A DNA stretch of 64,000 nt from Archangium primigenium (GCF_016904885.1 NZ_JADWYI010000001.1:4340001-4404000); one strand, 5' to 3'; positions 23,971 to 32,816 are shown, counted from the stretch's first letter. Notes: generated from the sequence alone by a model not told the origin. A program made the numbers and translations.

Positions 23971-26166
23971 TCAGTTCTTCTTCGTGCCCGGCACGGGGAA
24001 GCCGCGCTTGCGCATCAGCGCGTCGATGCCCGCGTCCTTGCCCCGGAAGGCGCGGTAGCCCTCGGCGGGGTCCACCGTGTTGCCCACCTGGAAGACGTGC
24101 GTCTTGAGCCGCCCGGCCACGCTCGTGTCATACGGGCCCTTGGCCTCGGTGAAGGCCTCGTAGGCGTCCGCCGTGAGCGTGTCCGCCCACAGGTAGCTGT
24201 AGTAGCCCGCCGAGTACCCGTCGCCCGCGAACACGTGCCCGAACTGCGGCGTGCGGTGCCGCATGACGATCTCCTTGGGCATGCCGAGCGCCTTCAACGT
24301 GTCGCGCTCGAACGCGTCCGGATCGATCTTCTGCGCTCCCGCCAGGTGCAGCTTCATGTCGATGAGCGCGCTGGACAGGTACTCCACCGTGCCGAAGCCC
24401 TGGTTGAACGTCGCCGCCTTCTCCAGCTTCTGGATGAGCGCGGCGGGGATGGGCTTGCCCGTCTGGGCGTGCAGGGCGTAGGTGTTGAGCACCTCGGGCG
24501 TGCTCAGCCAGTGCTCGAGCAGCTGCGAGGGGAACTCCACGTAGTCACGCACCACCGCCGTACCGGACAGCCCGGGGTAGTGCACCCGCGAGCTCAGCCC
24601 GTGCAGGGCGTGGCCGAACTCGTGGAACAGCGTCTGCGCGTCGCTCCAGCTGATGAGCACGGGCTCGCCGGGCTTGCCCTTCACGAAGTTGGAGTTGTTG
24701 GAGACGATCGTCGGCACCTCGCCCCGGAAGTTCTCCTGGGCCCGGTACGCGTTCATCCACGCCCCCGAGCGCTTGCCCGGGCGGGCGTACGGATCGAAGT
24801 ACCACAGGCCCACGTGCGCGCCGCTCGCCTTGTCCTTCACCTGCCACACCCGCACGTCCGGGTGGAACACCGCCACGTCCGTCACCGGCGTGAAGGTGAA
24901 GCCGAACAGCTCCCCGGCCACCCAGAACATGCCCTCGCGCAGCTTCTCCAGCTGCAGGTAGGGCTTCACCTCGTTCTCGTCCAGGTCGTACTTCGCCTTG
25001 CGCACCTTCTCCGCGTAGTAGCGGTAGTCCCACGGCTCGATGGTGAGCTTCGCGCCCTTCGCGCTCTCCTTGTTGGCGATGGCCTGCATGTCGGCCACCT
25101 CCTCGCGCACGCGCGCCACCGCGGGCGTCCACACCGCCTCCATCAGGGTCAGGGCGCGCTCGGGCGTGCCCGCCATGCTGTTCTCCAGCCGCCAGTGGGC
25201 GTGCGTCGCGTAGCCCAGGAGCTTCGCCCGCTCGGCGCGCAGCTGGAGGATCTCCGTGATGATGGCGTTGTTGTCGTGCGCCCCGCCGTTGTCGCCGCGG
25301 TTCACGTAGTTGCGCCACACCTTCTCGCGCAGCTCGCGCCGCTTGGAGTAGGTGAGGAAGGGCTCCATGGACGAGCGCGTGTTGGTGACGGCCCACTTGC
25401 CGGCCTGGCCCCGGGCCTCGGCCGCCGCCGCGGCGCCCGCGCGCACCGACTCGGGCAGCCCGTCCAGCTCCGCCTCCGTGGTGAGCCACACCACCTGTCC
25501 CTCCTCGTCGGCGAGCACGTTCTGGCCGAACTGCGTGAAGAGCGAGGCCAGGCGCTGGTTGATGTCCACCAGGCGCTTCTTGGCCCCCGCGTCCAGCCGG
25601 GCCCCCGAGCGCACGAAGCGCGTGTAGTGGTGCCAGGCGAGCCGCTGCTGCTCGGGCGTCCGCTTCGCCTGGTCCGGCGACTGGTAGACGGCCTCGATGC
25701 GCCGGAAGAGCTTCTCGTTCTGGTAGATCTCATCCGACACGGCGGCGAAGCGCGGCGCCAGGGCGCGCTCGATGGGCTGGAACTCGGGCCCGTTGAGCGA
25801 GCTCGCCCAGATGCCGTAGAGCGTGCCCACGTTGTCGTAGGCGCGCCCCGCGTCCTCGAACGCCGCGAGCGTGTTCTCGAAGGTGGGCGGCTCCGGGTTG
25901 TCGGCGATCGCCGCCAGGTCGCGCCGGTACGCCTCGATGGACGCCTCCAGCGCGGCGGGGAACTCGTCGGCCCGGATGCGATCGAAGGGCGGCACCCCTC
26001 CGTGGGGACCGGTCCAGGGGGCCAGCAGGGGGGAGGGGGACGGCGTCGAGGTCGCGGTCATGTGCGGAGCGGGGTGAGGAGGGTCTCGGAGCTCCTGGGC
26101 GGTCGTCGCGCAGGCGGCGCAAGCGAGCACGGCGAGGCTCGCGCCAGTGAGGAACAGCGGTCGCAT
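23971..26166 (-). CDS. M3-family zinc metallopeptidase (peptidyl-dipeptidase Dcp-like)
   Basis: This 731-residue thimet-type peptidase has its zinc site as His515-EFG-His519 (LFHEFGHALHGLSS), with the third-ligand helix following in the usual place. Other family marks are VGLWYFDPYARPGKRSGAWM, FGHVFAGDGYSAGYYSYLWAD and the C-terminal basic end. The length fits Dcp and oligopeptidase A. The N-terminus has a lipoprotein-type signal (TGASLAVLACAACATT), so it is likely tethered in the cell envelope, unlike cytoplasmic E. coli Dcp. It would remove C-terminal dipeptides from peptides. It is monocistronic. Confidence 0.9.
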   Translation of the reverse strand: MRPLFLTGASLAVLACAACATTAQELRDPPHPAPHMTATSTPSPSPLLAPWTGPHGGVPPFDRIRADEFPAALEASIEAYRRDLAAIADNPEPPTFENTLAAFEDAGRAYDNVGTLYGIWASSLNGPEFQPIERALAPRFAAVSDEIYQNEKLFRRIEAVYQSPDQAKRTPEQQRLAWHHYTRFVRSGARLDAGAKKRLVDINQRLASLFTQFGQNVLADEEGQVVWLTTEAELDGLPESVRAGAAAAAEARGQAGKWAVTNTRSSMEPFLTYSKRRELREKVWRNYVNRGDNGGAHDNNAIITEILQLRAERAKLLGYATHAHWRLENSMAGTPERALTLMEAVWTPAVARVREEVADMQAIANKESAKGAKLTIEPWDYRYYAEKVRKAKYDLDENEVKPYLQLEKLREGMFWVAGELFGFTFTPVTDVAVFHPDVRVWQVKDKASGAHVGLWYFDPYARPGKRSGAWMNAYRAQENFRGEVPTIVSNNSNFVKGKPGEPVLISWSDAQTLFHEFGHALHGLSSRVHYPGLSGTAVVRDYVEFPSQLLEHWLSTPEVLNTYALHAQTGKPIPAALIQKLEKAATFNQGFGTVEYLSSALIDMKLHLAGAQKIDPDAFERDTLKALGMPKEIVMRHRTPQFGHVFAGDGYSAGYYSYLWADTLTADAYEAFTEAKGPYDTSVAGRLKTHVFQVGNTVDPAEGYRAFRGKDAGIDALMRKRGFPVPGTKKN

Positions 26167-26330
26167 GGGGAAGGATGTCTCCTCGTCAGGGGTGGTCGGG
26201 AAGGCGCTAGCATGGCCGCTCGCCCGAGACTCGTCGCGGCCCCATTTTCACGCGGTGTGTCATGAGGGGTTGACGGGGCTGACGCGATGCGTTACCTCTG
26301 CGTGCAGCCAACCCAGGAGGCCCGACGACC

Positions 26331-27155
26331 ATGGCGAAGAACAAGAACAAGCACCACGAGGCGACGACCCAGACCGCGCAGGAGACCGCGACCCCCGGCT
26401 GCCCGTACCACGAGGCCCAGAGCCCGGCGGTGGAGGCGGTGGAAGGTGCGGCCCAGAAGGCGGCGGAGACGGTAGGCGCGGCGGCCGAGCGCGTGGAGGC
26501 CGTGGCGCAGAAGGCCGCGGGCCAGGTGGCCGAGGCGGCCGAGCGCGTGGAGACCGCGGCGGAGACGACCGCGAGCAAGGTGGCCGAGAAGGTGGCCGAG
26601 GCGACCGGGCGCGTGGAGGCCGTGGCGGAGACGGCCGCGGGCAAGGTGGCCGAGAAGGTGGCCGAGGTGACGGCGCGCGCCGAGGCGGTGGCCGAGCGGG
26701 CGGCGGAGACGGTGGAGAGCGTGGCCCAGAAGGCGTCGGAGAAGGTGGCCGAGGCGGCCGAGGTGGCCAAGGCCGAGGCGGCCAAGGCCGAGACCGTGGT
26801 GAGCGAGACGGCGGGCCAGGTGGCCACCTTCGTGAAGGGTCGGCTGGAGCAGGCCCAGCGGCAGATCATCCTCCTCGAGGAGGAGGCGCAGAAGACGCTC
26901 ACCACGTGGGTGTCGCGCGGCCGCGAGCTGCCCGCCGTGCAGACCCTGCGGGAGCGGGCCACCTCGGCGGGCGGTGAGGTCCGCCTGCGCCTGACGGACC
27001 TGCGCGGCCGTATGGTGAAGGTGGTGGGCGGCGTGGCGAGCCAGTCCCAGGTGGACGCGCTCAACCGCGAGCTGGACCGCATCTCCAGCAAGCTGGATGC
27101 GTTCGTGGCCTCGCCCAAGGCGACCGCCTCCGAGCAGCAGACGCCCAAGGCCTGA
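26331..27155 (+). CDS. Ala/Glu-rich heptad-repeat protein
   Basis: This is a 274-residue low-complexity helical protein, with AGGAGG 10 bases before the ATG. Residues about 35-165 are an amphipathic repeat of roughly 11 and 22 residues built on variants of AAERVEAVAQKAAGQVAE and KVAEKVAEATGRVEAVAE, like apolipoprotein, LEA or phasin-type helices that coat lipid or polymer surfaces. The C-terminal third (RLEQAQRQIILLEEEAQKTL, ending VDALNRELDRISSKLDAFV) is a coiled coil. There is no signal peptide; a single Cys and two His occur near residues 24-27. A role in granule or membrane coating is a guess; no family is recognised. Confidence 0.6.
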   Translation: MAKNKNKHHEATTQTAQETATPGCPYHEAQSPAVEAVEGAAQKAAETVGAAAERVEAVAQKAAGQVAEAAERVETAAETTASKVAEKVAEATGRVEAVAETAAGKVAEKVAEVTARAEAVAERAAETVESVAQKASEKVAEAAEVAKAEAAKAETVVSETAGQVATFVKGRLEQAQRQIILLEEEAQKTLTTWVSRGRELPAVQTLRERATSAGGEVRLRLTDLRGRMVKVVGGVASQSQVDALNRELDRISSKLDAFVASPKATASEQQTPKA

Positions 27156-27172
27156 GCCCGACGCCGGGCGTC
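27156..27172. terminator. Short palindrome between convergent genes
   Basis: GCCCG (27156-27160) pairs with CGGGC (27165-27169), and the overlapping GACGCC-G-GGCGTC forms a 13-bp palindrome (27160-27172). It sits right between the convergent stops. The stem is short, so the terminator function is tentative. Confidence 0.35.
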
Positions 27173-28355
27173 AGCGCGAGGACTTGCGCTGACGCCTCGC
27201 CGCGTCGAGCACGTGCGGCCGGAGCAGGTGGCCAAAGCCCGCGTTCTCCAGCCGCAGCGCCAACTCCTCGCGTGTCGTCTTCAGCCGGGCCGCCGTGCGC
27301 TCCAGCTCCCAGTCACCCGCTGAGAGCTGTTGCAGCAGGTACGCCCGCTTCGTCTGCGCCGAGGACAGCCGGTACGTCTTGAGGTACTCGAGCGTGCCGT
27401 CGTCGCGCTGGATGCACTCGCCCAGGTGGTTCTCCTCGGAGGGCCGCAGCGAGGTGATGAAGCGCCGCAATTGGAAGGGCCCGGCCTGGTAGACGGTGCG
27501 CGCGTGGACCTCCGCGCCCCAGAGCCCGCCCGCCATGAAGCCCTGGAAGTCGGCCCAGTGCTCGCGCATGCGGGTGATGGCGGCCCGCAGCTCCGGCACC
27601 GAGCCAATCTCTTGCTCGTCCACGTCCAGGCCCAGCGGGGGCACCTGGCCGAGGTAGCCGTACTGGAGCATCAGCTCCCCGTAGAAGTCCTCCACCAGGG
27701 CGCGGTGCAGCCGCCGGTAGTCGTCCGGGTGGGACACGAGCGTGACGGACAACAGCAGGTCCGCCTGGAAGATGAGCACGCCCACCTGCCGCGCGTGCAG
27801 CTCGAAGATGCGCAGGGCCTCGGCGAAGGCGGGCAGGGCGCCGCCCGGGACCGAGCCCTCGATGCGCGGCGCGAGGCCGTGGCGCAGCGCGTCCTGGGAG
27901 TACTCGCGCCAGGCGATGTCCGGCCCCCCGAAGTGCAGGGACAGGAAGCCCTCCATGGCCAGGTGCAGGGGCAGGAGGCGCAGGCGGTTCTTGTCCTCCC
28001 GGCGCGCCATGCGGTGCAGCAGCCGCACGGTGAACGGCCCCCGGCGGGCGAGCACCGAGCCCTCGGGCGCGTCCAGTTGCGTGCCGAGCGTCACCGCCGC
28101 GCCCCGATCGTCCCAGTCCATCACCAGGCCATGGGGCACGTAGGAGATGTAGTGCGGGCCCCGCCCGGACGCGGGCCGGCCGTCCACGCGCACCACGGAC
28201 AGGGCGTCGTCGTAGGCGCGTCGGTGGAAGCGCAGGTCCTCGCGCACGGTGTCGCGCAGGATGGGGACCAGCCGCAGGGTGCCCCAGACCTGCGAGGGCG
28301 CGAGCCGCAGGCCCGTGGGCAGGAGCCGCAGCACATGCGCGTCGGACGGCTTCAC
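27171..28355 (-). CDS. ARPP-2-like protein with C-terminal HTH, partner of Ro60-like gene
   Basis: The protein is 394 residues, with a GTG start overlapping the upstream gene's stop by 4 bp. The N-terminal 300 residues are a predicted alpha/beta domain with motifs LRLAPSQVWGTLRLVPILR, GPHYISYVPHGLVMDW and FGGPDIAWREYSQDAL. They resemble, with low certainty, the ARPP-2 domain described in conflict and repair gene neighbourhoods. The C-terminus (about 325-385) is Fis-like: LLQQLSAGDWELERTAARLKTTREELALRLENAGF. It is inseparable in layout from the Ro60-like vWA gene, so the two products probably act in one pathway. Function is unproven; DNA or RNA binding through the HTH is the safest inference. 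Confidence 0.6.
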   Translation of the reverse strand: MKPSDAHVLRLLPTGLRLAPSQVWGTLRLVPILRDTVREDLRFHRRAYDDALSVVRVDGRPASGRGPHYISYVPHGLVMDWDDRGAAVTLGTQLDAPEGSVLARRGPFTVRLLHRMARREDKNRLRLLPLHLAMEGFLSLHFGGPDIAWREYSQDALRHGLAPRIEGSVPGGALPAFAEALRIFELHARQVGVLIFQADLLLSVTLVSHPDDYRRLHRALVEDFYGELMLQYGYLGQVPPLGLDVDEQEIGSVPELRAAITRMREHWADFQGFMAGGLWGAEVHARTVYQAGPFQLRRFITSLRPSEENHLGECIQRDDGTLEYLKTYRLSSAQTKRAYLLQQLSAGDWELERTAARLKTTREELALRLENAGFGHLLRPHVLDAARRQRKSSR

Positions 28356-29785
28356 GGCGTGCCCTCCAGCAGGCGCCGCACCCGCGCGGCGAGGTAGGTC
28401 TCGAGCTCCGCCAGGGGCACGGCGCCCTCCGCGAAGCGCGCGAAGCCGAGCACCGTGGGCAGGTCCTCCGCGTCGCGCACGCCCACGGTGGGCACCCGGG
28501 CGCCGAGCGTCCGGGGCGCGAGGTGCTCGGAGGCGAACACGGGGTTGGTGTGGATGATCGTGGTGCGGCGCGCGGGGTCCAGCTTCGTGCGGAACACGCG
28601 TGTCACCTCGGCCACGGCGTTGGGCGGATCATTGTCATAGCCATCGGACACCACGACGACGAGGTCCGGCATCCACTCCAGGGCATCGAGCAGGGGCGTG
28701 GCCAGGTCGGTCTGCCCGCGCGCGTGCACCAGCAGGGGCTCCTCGGGCGGAGACGTCCAGAAGGCCCGGTACTCGCGGGCCGAGGCGGCGAGCAGGTAGT
28801 GCGCTCCGAGCGCCACGCCCAGGGGCCGACGATGCTTCTCGGCGGAGCCCGAGGACGAGTAGCTGTTGTCGAGCACCGCCGCCACCCGGCCCAGGGACAC
28901 GGAGGCCCGGCGCAGGGTGCGCGCGGCGGCCCGCTCCAGCGCGGCGTGCAGCTCGTCGCGCCGCGCCCGCCGGGTCTCCCCGTCGAGCGAGAGCACGTAG
29001 AGCGCCAGCTTGGTGAGCGGCGCCTGGCCGAGGTCGATGGCGAGGTGCTCCTCGGCGCGCGTGGCCGCGTCCTGTAAGCGCAGCCGCTCGCCCGCGGTCA
29101 GCCGCGGCTCGATGCGGCGCAGGAACTCCTCGCGGGGAATCCGCAGCGTGTGGGCGAGCCCCTCGGCGACGGTGAAGGGCAGCTCGAAGACGGCGCGCTG
29201 ATCGAAGTGGGCCCGGCGGAAGGTTTCCAGAAGAGGCGTGGTGAACACGCGCTTCTTCCAGCCATGGAAGAGAAAGGGATTGAGCTCGCCGGGCAGCTTC
29301 AGGTGGGCGTGGGCCACGGTGGCGCGCAGCTTGGCGCGATACTTGATGGCATCGAACTCCAGCCCCGAGCGGCCCGCCAGGAATTGCCGGACGATGGCGC
29401 GCGTGCGGCGGTTGTTCACGCGGCGCTCGCGCAGGGTCTCCAGGACGCGGAAGGCGCGCTGGGGGGGGAGGGCGCGCAGGGTGGCGGCGATGAGCGCGCC
29501 CTCCTCGCGCCGATCCTCGGCGGGTGTCTGCTTTCCGGTGGCCAGCAGGTTGAGGACGATCTGCGCCTGGTTGAAATGGTTGATGCCCGCGGCGAGCGTG
29601 CGCGCGTAGAGGCGGCGGTAGTTGCCGAGGATGTAGGCGTGCAGGAAGTCGATGGAGACGGATTGGCCGCGCGCGTCGTTGTAGAACTCGCGCTGGCCGG
29701 TACACGAGAAGCAGGCGTTGATGAACATCACCAGGTCTTCCCGGGCGACCTGCTCCGCGCGCGACACCGCCCCATCCATGTCCAT
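28352..29785 (-). CDS. Ro60/TROVE-like protein with vWA domain
   Basis: The protein is 477 residues from the ATG at 29785 (GAGG five bases upstream). Residues about 1-290 are an all-helical repeat region (INACFSCTGQREFY, LHAYILGNYRRLYARTLAAG) resembling the TROVE ring that binds RNA ends and Y RNAs. Residues about 300-460 are a von Willebrand A domain with a complete MIDAS: DNSYS, the Thr in GQTDLATPLL, and the Asp in VVVSDGYDND. In other bacteria Ro proteins work with Y RNA in RNA quality control. It is coupled to the HTH-bearing ARPP-2-like gene. No Y-RNA gene could be identified. The vWA domain is certain; the TROVE assignment is probable. Confidence 0.68.
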   Translation of the reverse strand: MDMDGAVSRAEQVAREDLVMFINACFSCTGQREFYNDARGQSVSIDFLHAYILGNYRRLYARTLAAGINHFNQAQIVLNLLATGKQTPAEDRREEGALIAATLRALPPQRAFRVLETLRERRVNNRRTRAIVRQFLAGRSGLEFDAIKYRAKLRATVAHAHLKLPGELNPFLFHGWKKRVFTTPLLETFRRAHFDQRAVFELPFTVAEGLAHTLRIPREEFLRRIEPRLTAGERLRLQDAATRAEEHLAIDLGQAPLTKLALYVLSLDGETRRARRDELHAALERAAARTLRRASVSLGRVAAVLDNSYSSSGSAEKHRRPLGVALGAHYLLAASAREYRAFWTSPPEEPLLVHARGQTDLATPLLDALEWMPDLVVVVSDGYDNDPPNAVAEVTRVFRTKLDPARRTTIIHTNPVFASEHLAPRTLGARVPTVGVRDAEDLPTVLGFARFAEGAVPLAELETYLAARVRRLLEGTP

Positions 29786-29960
29786 GCACCTCACGAGAGG
29801 AGAAGCGCCGCTCGGGGAAGGCGGACACGACCAGCTAGTCAAGCTCCAAAGGCTCGGTTCGGAAGTCGCATCACAGTCCCGCGAGCGGCACCGCTCACCG
29901 TAGCAGGACGCGGGAGCCTGTTCGGTCCTGACAAGGGCGTTCCTCGAAACGAGGCGAAGC

Positions 29961-31448
29961 GTGTTCATCCGATCCATTCGAATCCCGTGGGCACTGCTCG
30001 GGGTCCTGCTGCTGAGCGGGTGCGCCACGGTCAAGATGGGCGAGAGTCTGACGCGTGGAGGGAGTCCGCCCGCTCGTTCCGCCGGGCGCGGTGATGTCGG
30101 ACCGCCGAGCGGGGCCGTCGCGGACTGGGACGGTGAGGATGTCTTCCAGCGTGTGCAGGAGGCGGGTGGACTCGAGGCGGAAGCCCGGCACCTGGCGGGC
30201 GCGACCCTGTCGCCCGCACAGGCGAAAGGCGTGCTGGCGCAACTGGTCCGAACCCCCGTGACGCGGAAGAGCTTCGCTCCGCGCCGGGTGTTGTCCTGGC
30301 TGTTGAGCGAGGTGGGGGCCGGCGGTGAGCGCGTGGAGTACAGCGACCTGGTCTGGCGCGCCGAGCGCTTCGGGCCGCTGGTGGTGGTTCGGCCCGATGG
30401 CTACCTGGTGACGGCACTCACGGGCACGCCTGTACAGCGTTTGGGCTCCTTGCGCCTGGTGGAGCGCGAGTGGCGCGTGGGCCAGCTGGTGGTGGGCGAG
30501 TTCTACTTCTCGCGCGGTGGTGTCTTCTTCCCGGTGACCCGCGCCCTGCGCCGCGGGGACGGGCCGCCGCTGGGCGAACTGGGCCTGGGCCGAGACTGGC
30601 TCACCGCCGCGCTCGATGGGGCGGGGGAGGCGCTGGGGGAGATGACGGTGGCCTTGGGCCAATCCGTGCTCCATCCCATCCGCACCCTGGAAGACCTGGC
30701 GCAGTTGCCCACCGCCTTGGCAGTACTCATCGCCTCCTCGCCCGAGTACTTCGCGCGCTACGGCGGCATGTCCCGGGAGGACCAGATTCGCGAGGCGGCG
30801 CGCCTGTCCACGCACGTGGTGCTGCTGTTCGGAGGGGCCGAGGCCACGATGGGCCGCCTGGGCGGATGGGGGGCCGGCGTGACGCTCACGGCCAGGGGCG
30901 AATTGGTTTGGGCGGAAGGCCTGGCGGTGCAAGGGGCGACCGGCGCCGTGGGCCTGCCCTCCGTGCTCCACATGGCGGGGCGTGGACGAGGACACGCGGA
31001 CGGAAGCGGTAGTCCGGGGGATGGGACGCCGGGCGAGAGCGCTCCGGCGAAGGTGCCCGGCAAATGGACGTACAAGAAACCCACGACCCGCTCGAGGGAC
31101 TCGCTGGAATACCAGGAGCAGGTGACGGGACGGCCCGCGTGGTGGGTCTACATGGTGGGGGAGGTGGAGTTCGATGGCCTCCTGGGCGCGGAGCTCTTGG
31201 AAGCCAAGGGCCCGGGCTACTGCGCCTTCTTCAACGCGGACGGGACGCCCAAGTACTGGTACACGAACTCCGGCAAGTTCAAGGAGATGATGGACCAGGC
31301 ACGCGCTCAGTCCGAGACCGCGAGACGCATCGGCCTTCCGCTGACGTGGTATGTCGCGGATGCCAAGGTCGCGGAGTTTCTCCGCCTGGAATTCAAGAGG
31401 CGTGGATTGTCCAACACCACCGTTCGTCATGCTCCGCCCACCCGATAA
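29961..31448 (+). CDS. SitA-like lipoprotein toxin with Tox-REase-5 domain (copy 1)
   Basis: This is a 495-residue lipoprotein starting at a GTG. The signal peptide ends in the lipobox LSGC21. Residues about 50-340 form the conserved delivery region of a large myxobacterial lipoprotein family (LLAQLVRTPVT-like, APRRVLSWLLSEVGAGGERV, VRPDGYLVTALTGTPVQRLG). Residues about 380-495 are a restriction-endonuclease-fold toxin of the Tox-REase-5 type, with nuclease residues Asp405 (FDG) and Glu414-Ala-Lys416 (LLEAKGPGY). SitA toxins of M. xanthus move between siblings by TraAB outer-membrane exchange; this protein has that design. The immunity gene follows 7 bp later. Confidence 0.8.
   Translation: MFIRSIRIPWALLGVLLLSGCATVKMGESLTRGGSPPARSAGRGDVGPPSGAVADWDGEDVFQRVQEAGGLEAEARHLAGATLSPAQAKGVLAQLVRTPVTRKSFAPRRVLSWLLSEVGAGGERVEYSDLVWRAERFGPLVVVRPDGYLVTALTGTPVQRLGSLRLVEREWRVGQLVVGEFYFSRGGVFFPVTRALRRGDGPPLGELGLGRDWLTAALDGAGEALGEMTVALGQSVLHPIRTLEDLAQLPTALAVLIASSPEYFARYGGMSREDQIREAARLSTHVVLLFGGAEATMGRLGGWGAGVTLTARGELVWAEGLAVQGATGAVGLPSVLHMAGRGRGHADGSGSPGDGTPGESAPAKVPGKWTYKKPTTRSRDSLEYQEQVTGRPAWWVYMVGEVEFDGLLGAELLEAKGPGYCAFFNADGTPKYWYTNSGKFKEMMDQARAQSETARRIGLPLTWYVADAKVAEFLRLEFKRRGLSNTTVRHAPPTR
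30236..31290 (+). repeat. Long direct repeat A, toxin gene core (copy 1)
   Basis: This block aligns without any gap to 33481-34535 (constant offset 3245 bp). Stretches of hundreds of bases are identical; for example, 30361-30691 matches with a single difference that I could see. It covers the delivery region and the nuclease active site of the toxin. Confidence 0.85.
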
Positions 31449-31455
31449 CACACCC

Positions 31456-32199
31456 ATGCTCGAGGATTATTACCTGGGGGCCTACTGGGGTCCTCGCGAG
31501 GAGAGCGCGCTGGACTGTGCGCGCCGCGCGGAAGCCTTCCTTCAAACGCTGGCGCGATGTGACCCGTTCTTGTCGCGGTGGTACTTCGGGGGACGCGGTG
31601 TTCCACGCGGTCTGCCAGGCCACCCCGTCGACCTGGATGTGAAGGCATTGGAGGAACTGTTTCTGAAGAGCAGGATCCGCGGCGATGCCAGCCATGCGGT
31701 CATTGAACGGCTGGGCTTTGGCCAGATTCTCTGGAATGCAAAGAAGGATGCCTCCTTCCTTCATCTGACGTGTGGAGGGTACTCCCCTTGGGGAAGCCCG
31801 AATTCCTGTCTGCTCAAGCCGACACGCGCGAGCCCCTTCCGCGAGCGGCTCCTGACGGCGCCCGTGCCCGCCGACATCCTCACCACCATGGTGACGGCGT
31901 GGGACCCAGACTTCGCCATGGCCAGCTCCTCGGAGCTGGTGGAGCAATTGGAGAAGTCAGACTTCGAGGTCCGGGTGGGCTGGCTGACCTACCTGTCTCG
32001 CCGACTGGGACGCCTGCCGCCCCTGCCCGCGCCCGTGCGCATCGAGCCGGTGGGTGAGTCGGGCTGGCTGCTCGTGCTCTCGCCCGAGCCCCTGACCGCC
32101 AGCAATCCCGAGCATGTCGCCTTGTGCGCGCGGGTGCGCGAACTCCTGGACCGAGCGGGCCTCATCCGTCGTCCAACCCCAGCGCCTGCTAACGGGTGA
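31456..32199 (+). CDS. Imm52-type immunity protein (copy 1)
   Basis: The protein is 247 residues, with the start at ATG 31456, just after the toxin stop; ATG 31429, inside the toxin gene, is an alternative. The N-terminal motif YYLGAYWGPREESALDCARRAEAFL and SPWGSPNSCLLKP are features of Imm52, the immunity family paired with Tox-REase-5. It has no signal peptide, as expected for a cytoplasmic antidote that blocks the nuclease after entry. The C-terminal 130 residues are nearly identical to the second copy, whereas the N-terminal 115 differ strongly, so specificity probably resides in the N-terminal half. Confidence 0.78.
   Translation: MLEDYYLGAYWGPREESALDCARRAEAFLQTLARCDPFLSRWYFGGRGVPRGLPGHPVDLDVKALEELFLKSRIRGDASHAVIERLGFGQILWNAKKDASFLHLTCGGYSPWGSPNSCLLKPTRASPFRERLLTAPVPADILTTMVTAWDPDFAMASSSELVEQLEKSDFEVRVGWLTYLSRRLGRLPPLPAPVRIEPVGESGWLLVLSPEPLTASNPEHVALCARVRELLDRAGLIRRPTPAPANG
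31798..32170 (+). repeat. Direct repeat B, immunity gene 3' half (copy 1)
   Basis: This block is highly similar to 35050-35422 (offset 3252 bp). It covers the C-terminal half of the immunity protein. The offset differs from repeat A by 7 bp because of small length changes in the divergent segment between them. Confidence 0.8.
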
Positions 32200-32228
32200 T
32201 GCCGAATTCGTGCGGGAAGGGGACGTGA

Positions 32229-32816
32229 TCAACCCATCTTTCCGCCAAGTGCTCGTAGCATCAACGCCACATCCGCGAGTGCTACTTTGAATCGTTCCAG
32301 TTGCTCCGGGTCTCGCTCAAGGTCCTCGATCAAACGCCGCTCATTGTAGGCTTTGCGCAAAAGATATGCGGCAATCTGTGCCTCCCGAACATAATTTTCA
32401 GGATAGGGTGGCTCTTTGTATTCAGATTCTGGGGCTGGCTTTTTGCTTTTTTCTGGCTCGTGTTCAGACGCAGGCGCTATGGCAGTCACGCGAGTGACGC
32501 TTGTGATGATGTCTTTGTCTTGTTCTTCACTGACTTCAACAATGCGGGACGTTGCAATGGTTCCAATCTCTAGGCTCTTGCCAATCCACATTGAAGGAGG
32601 AAGAGAAAAGAGAGAGCGCCCATCAATCCTGGGGTCTGAATCTCTTACATCGATTTTCCCGCCCAGATTCTTTGACTCACCACGCATGACAGCGAATTTG
32701 CGTCCCTCGTGTTCATGAAGTCCGACCGTATAAATACTTGTCTTCGTGCGGACTCGATACACTTCCCAGGAGTTGAGTCTACTCATCCTTGCATATCTGG
32801 TCACGTCATCGGACAT
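32229..32816 (-). CDS. Orphan hypothetical protein in lower-GC insert
   Basis: This is a 195-residue soluble protein on the opposite strand between the two toxin cassettes. Residues about 1-110 are beta-rich (WEVYRVRTKTSIYTVGLHEHEGRKFAVMRG), followed by a charged Pro/Glu/Lys linker (EPEKSKKPAPESEYKEPPYP) and a helical C-terminus (YVREAQIAAYLLRKAYNERR, ending LADVALMLRALGG). There are no membrane or signal segments. Codon use and base composition are clearly less GC-rich than in its neighbours, a sign of separate acquisition. I do not recognise the family. It could be cargo of the toxin island or an unrelated insertion. Confidence 0.6.
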   Translation of the reverse strand: MSDDVTRYARMSRLNSWEVYRVRTKTSIYTVGLHEHEGRKFAVMRGESKNLGGKIDVRDSDPRIDGRSLFSLPPSMWIGKSLEIGTIATSRIVEVSEEQDKDIITSVTRVTAIAPASEHEPEKSKKPAPESEYKEPPYPENYVREAQIAAYLLRKAYNERRLIEDLERDPEQLERFKVALADVALMLRALGGKMG

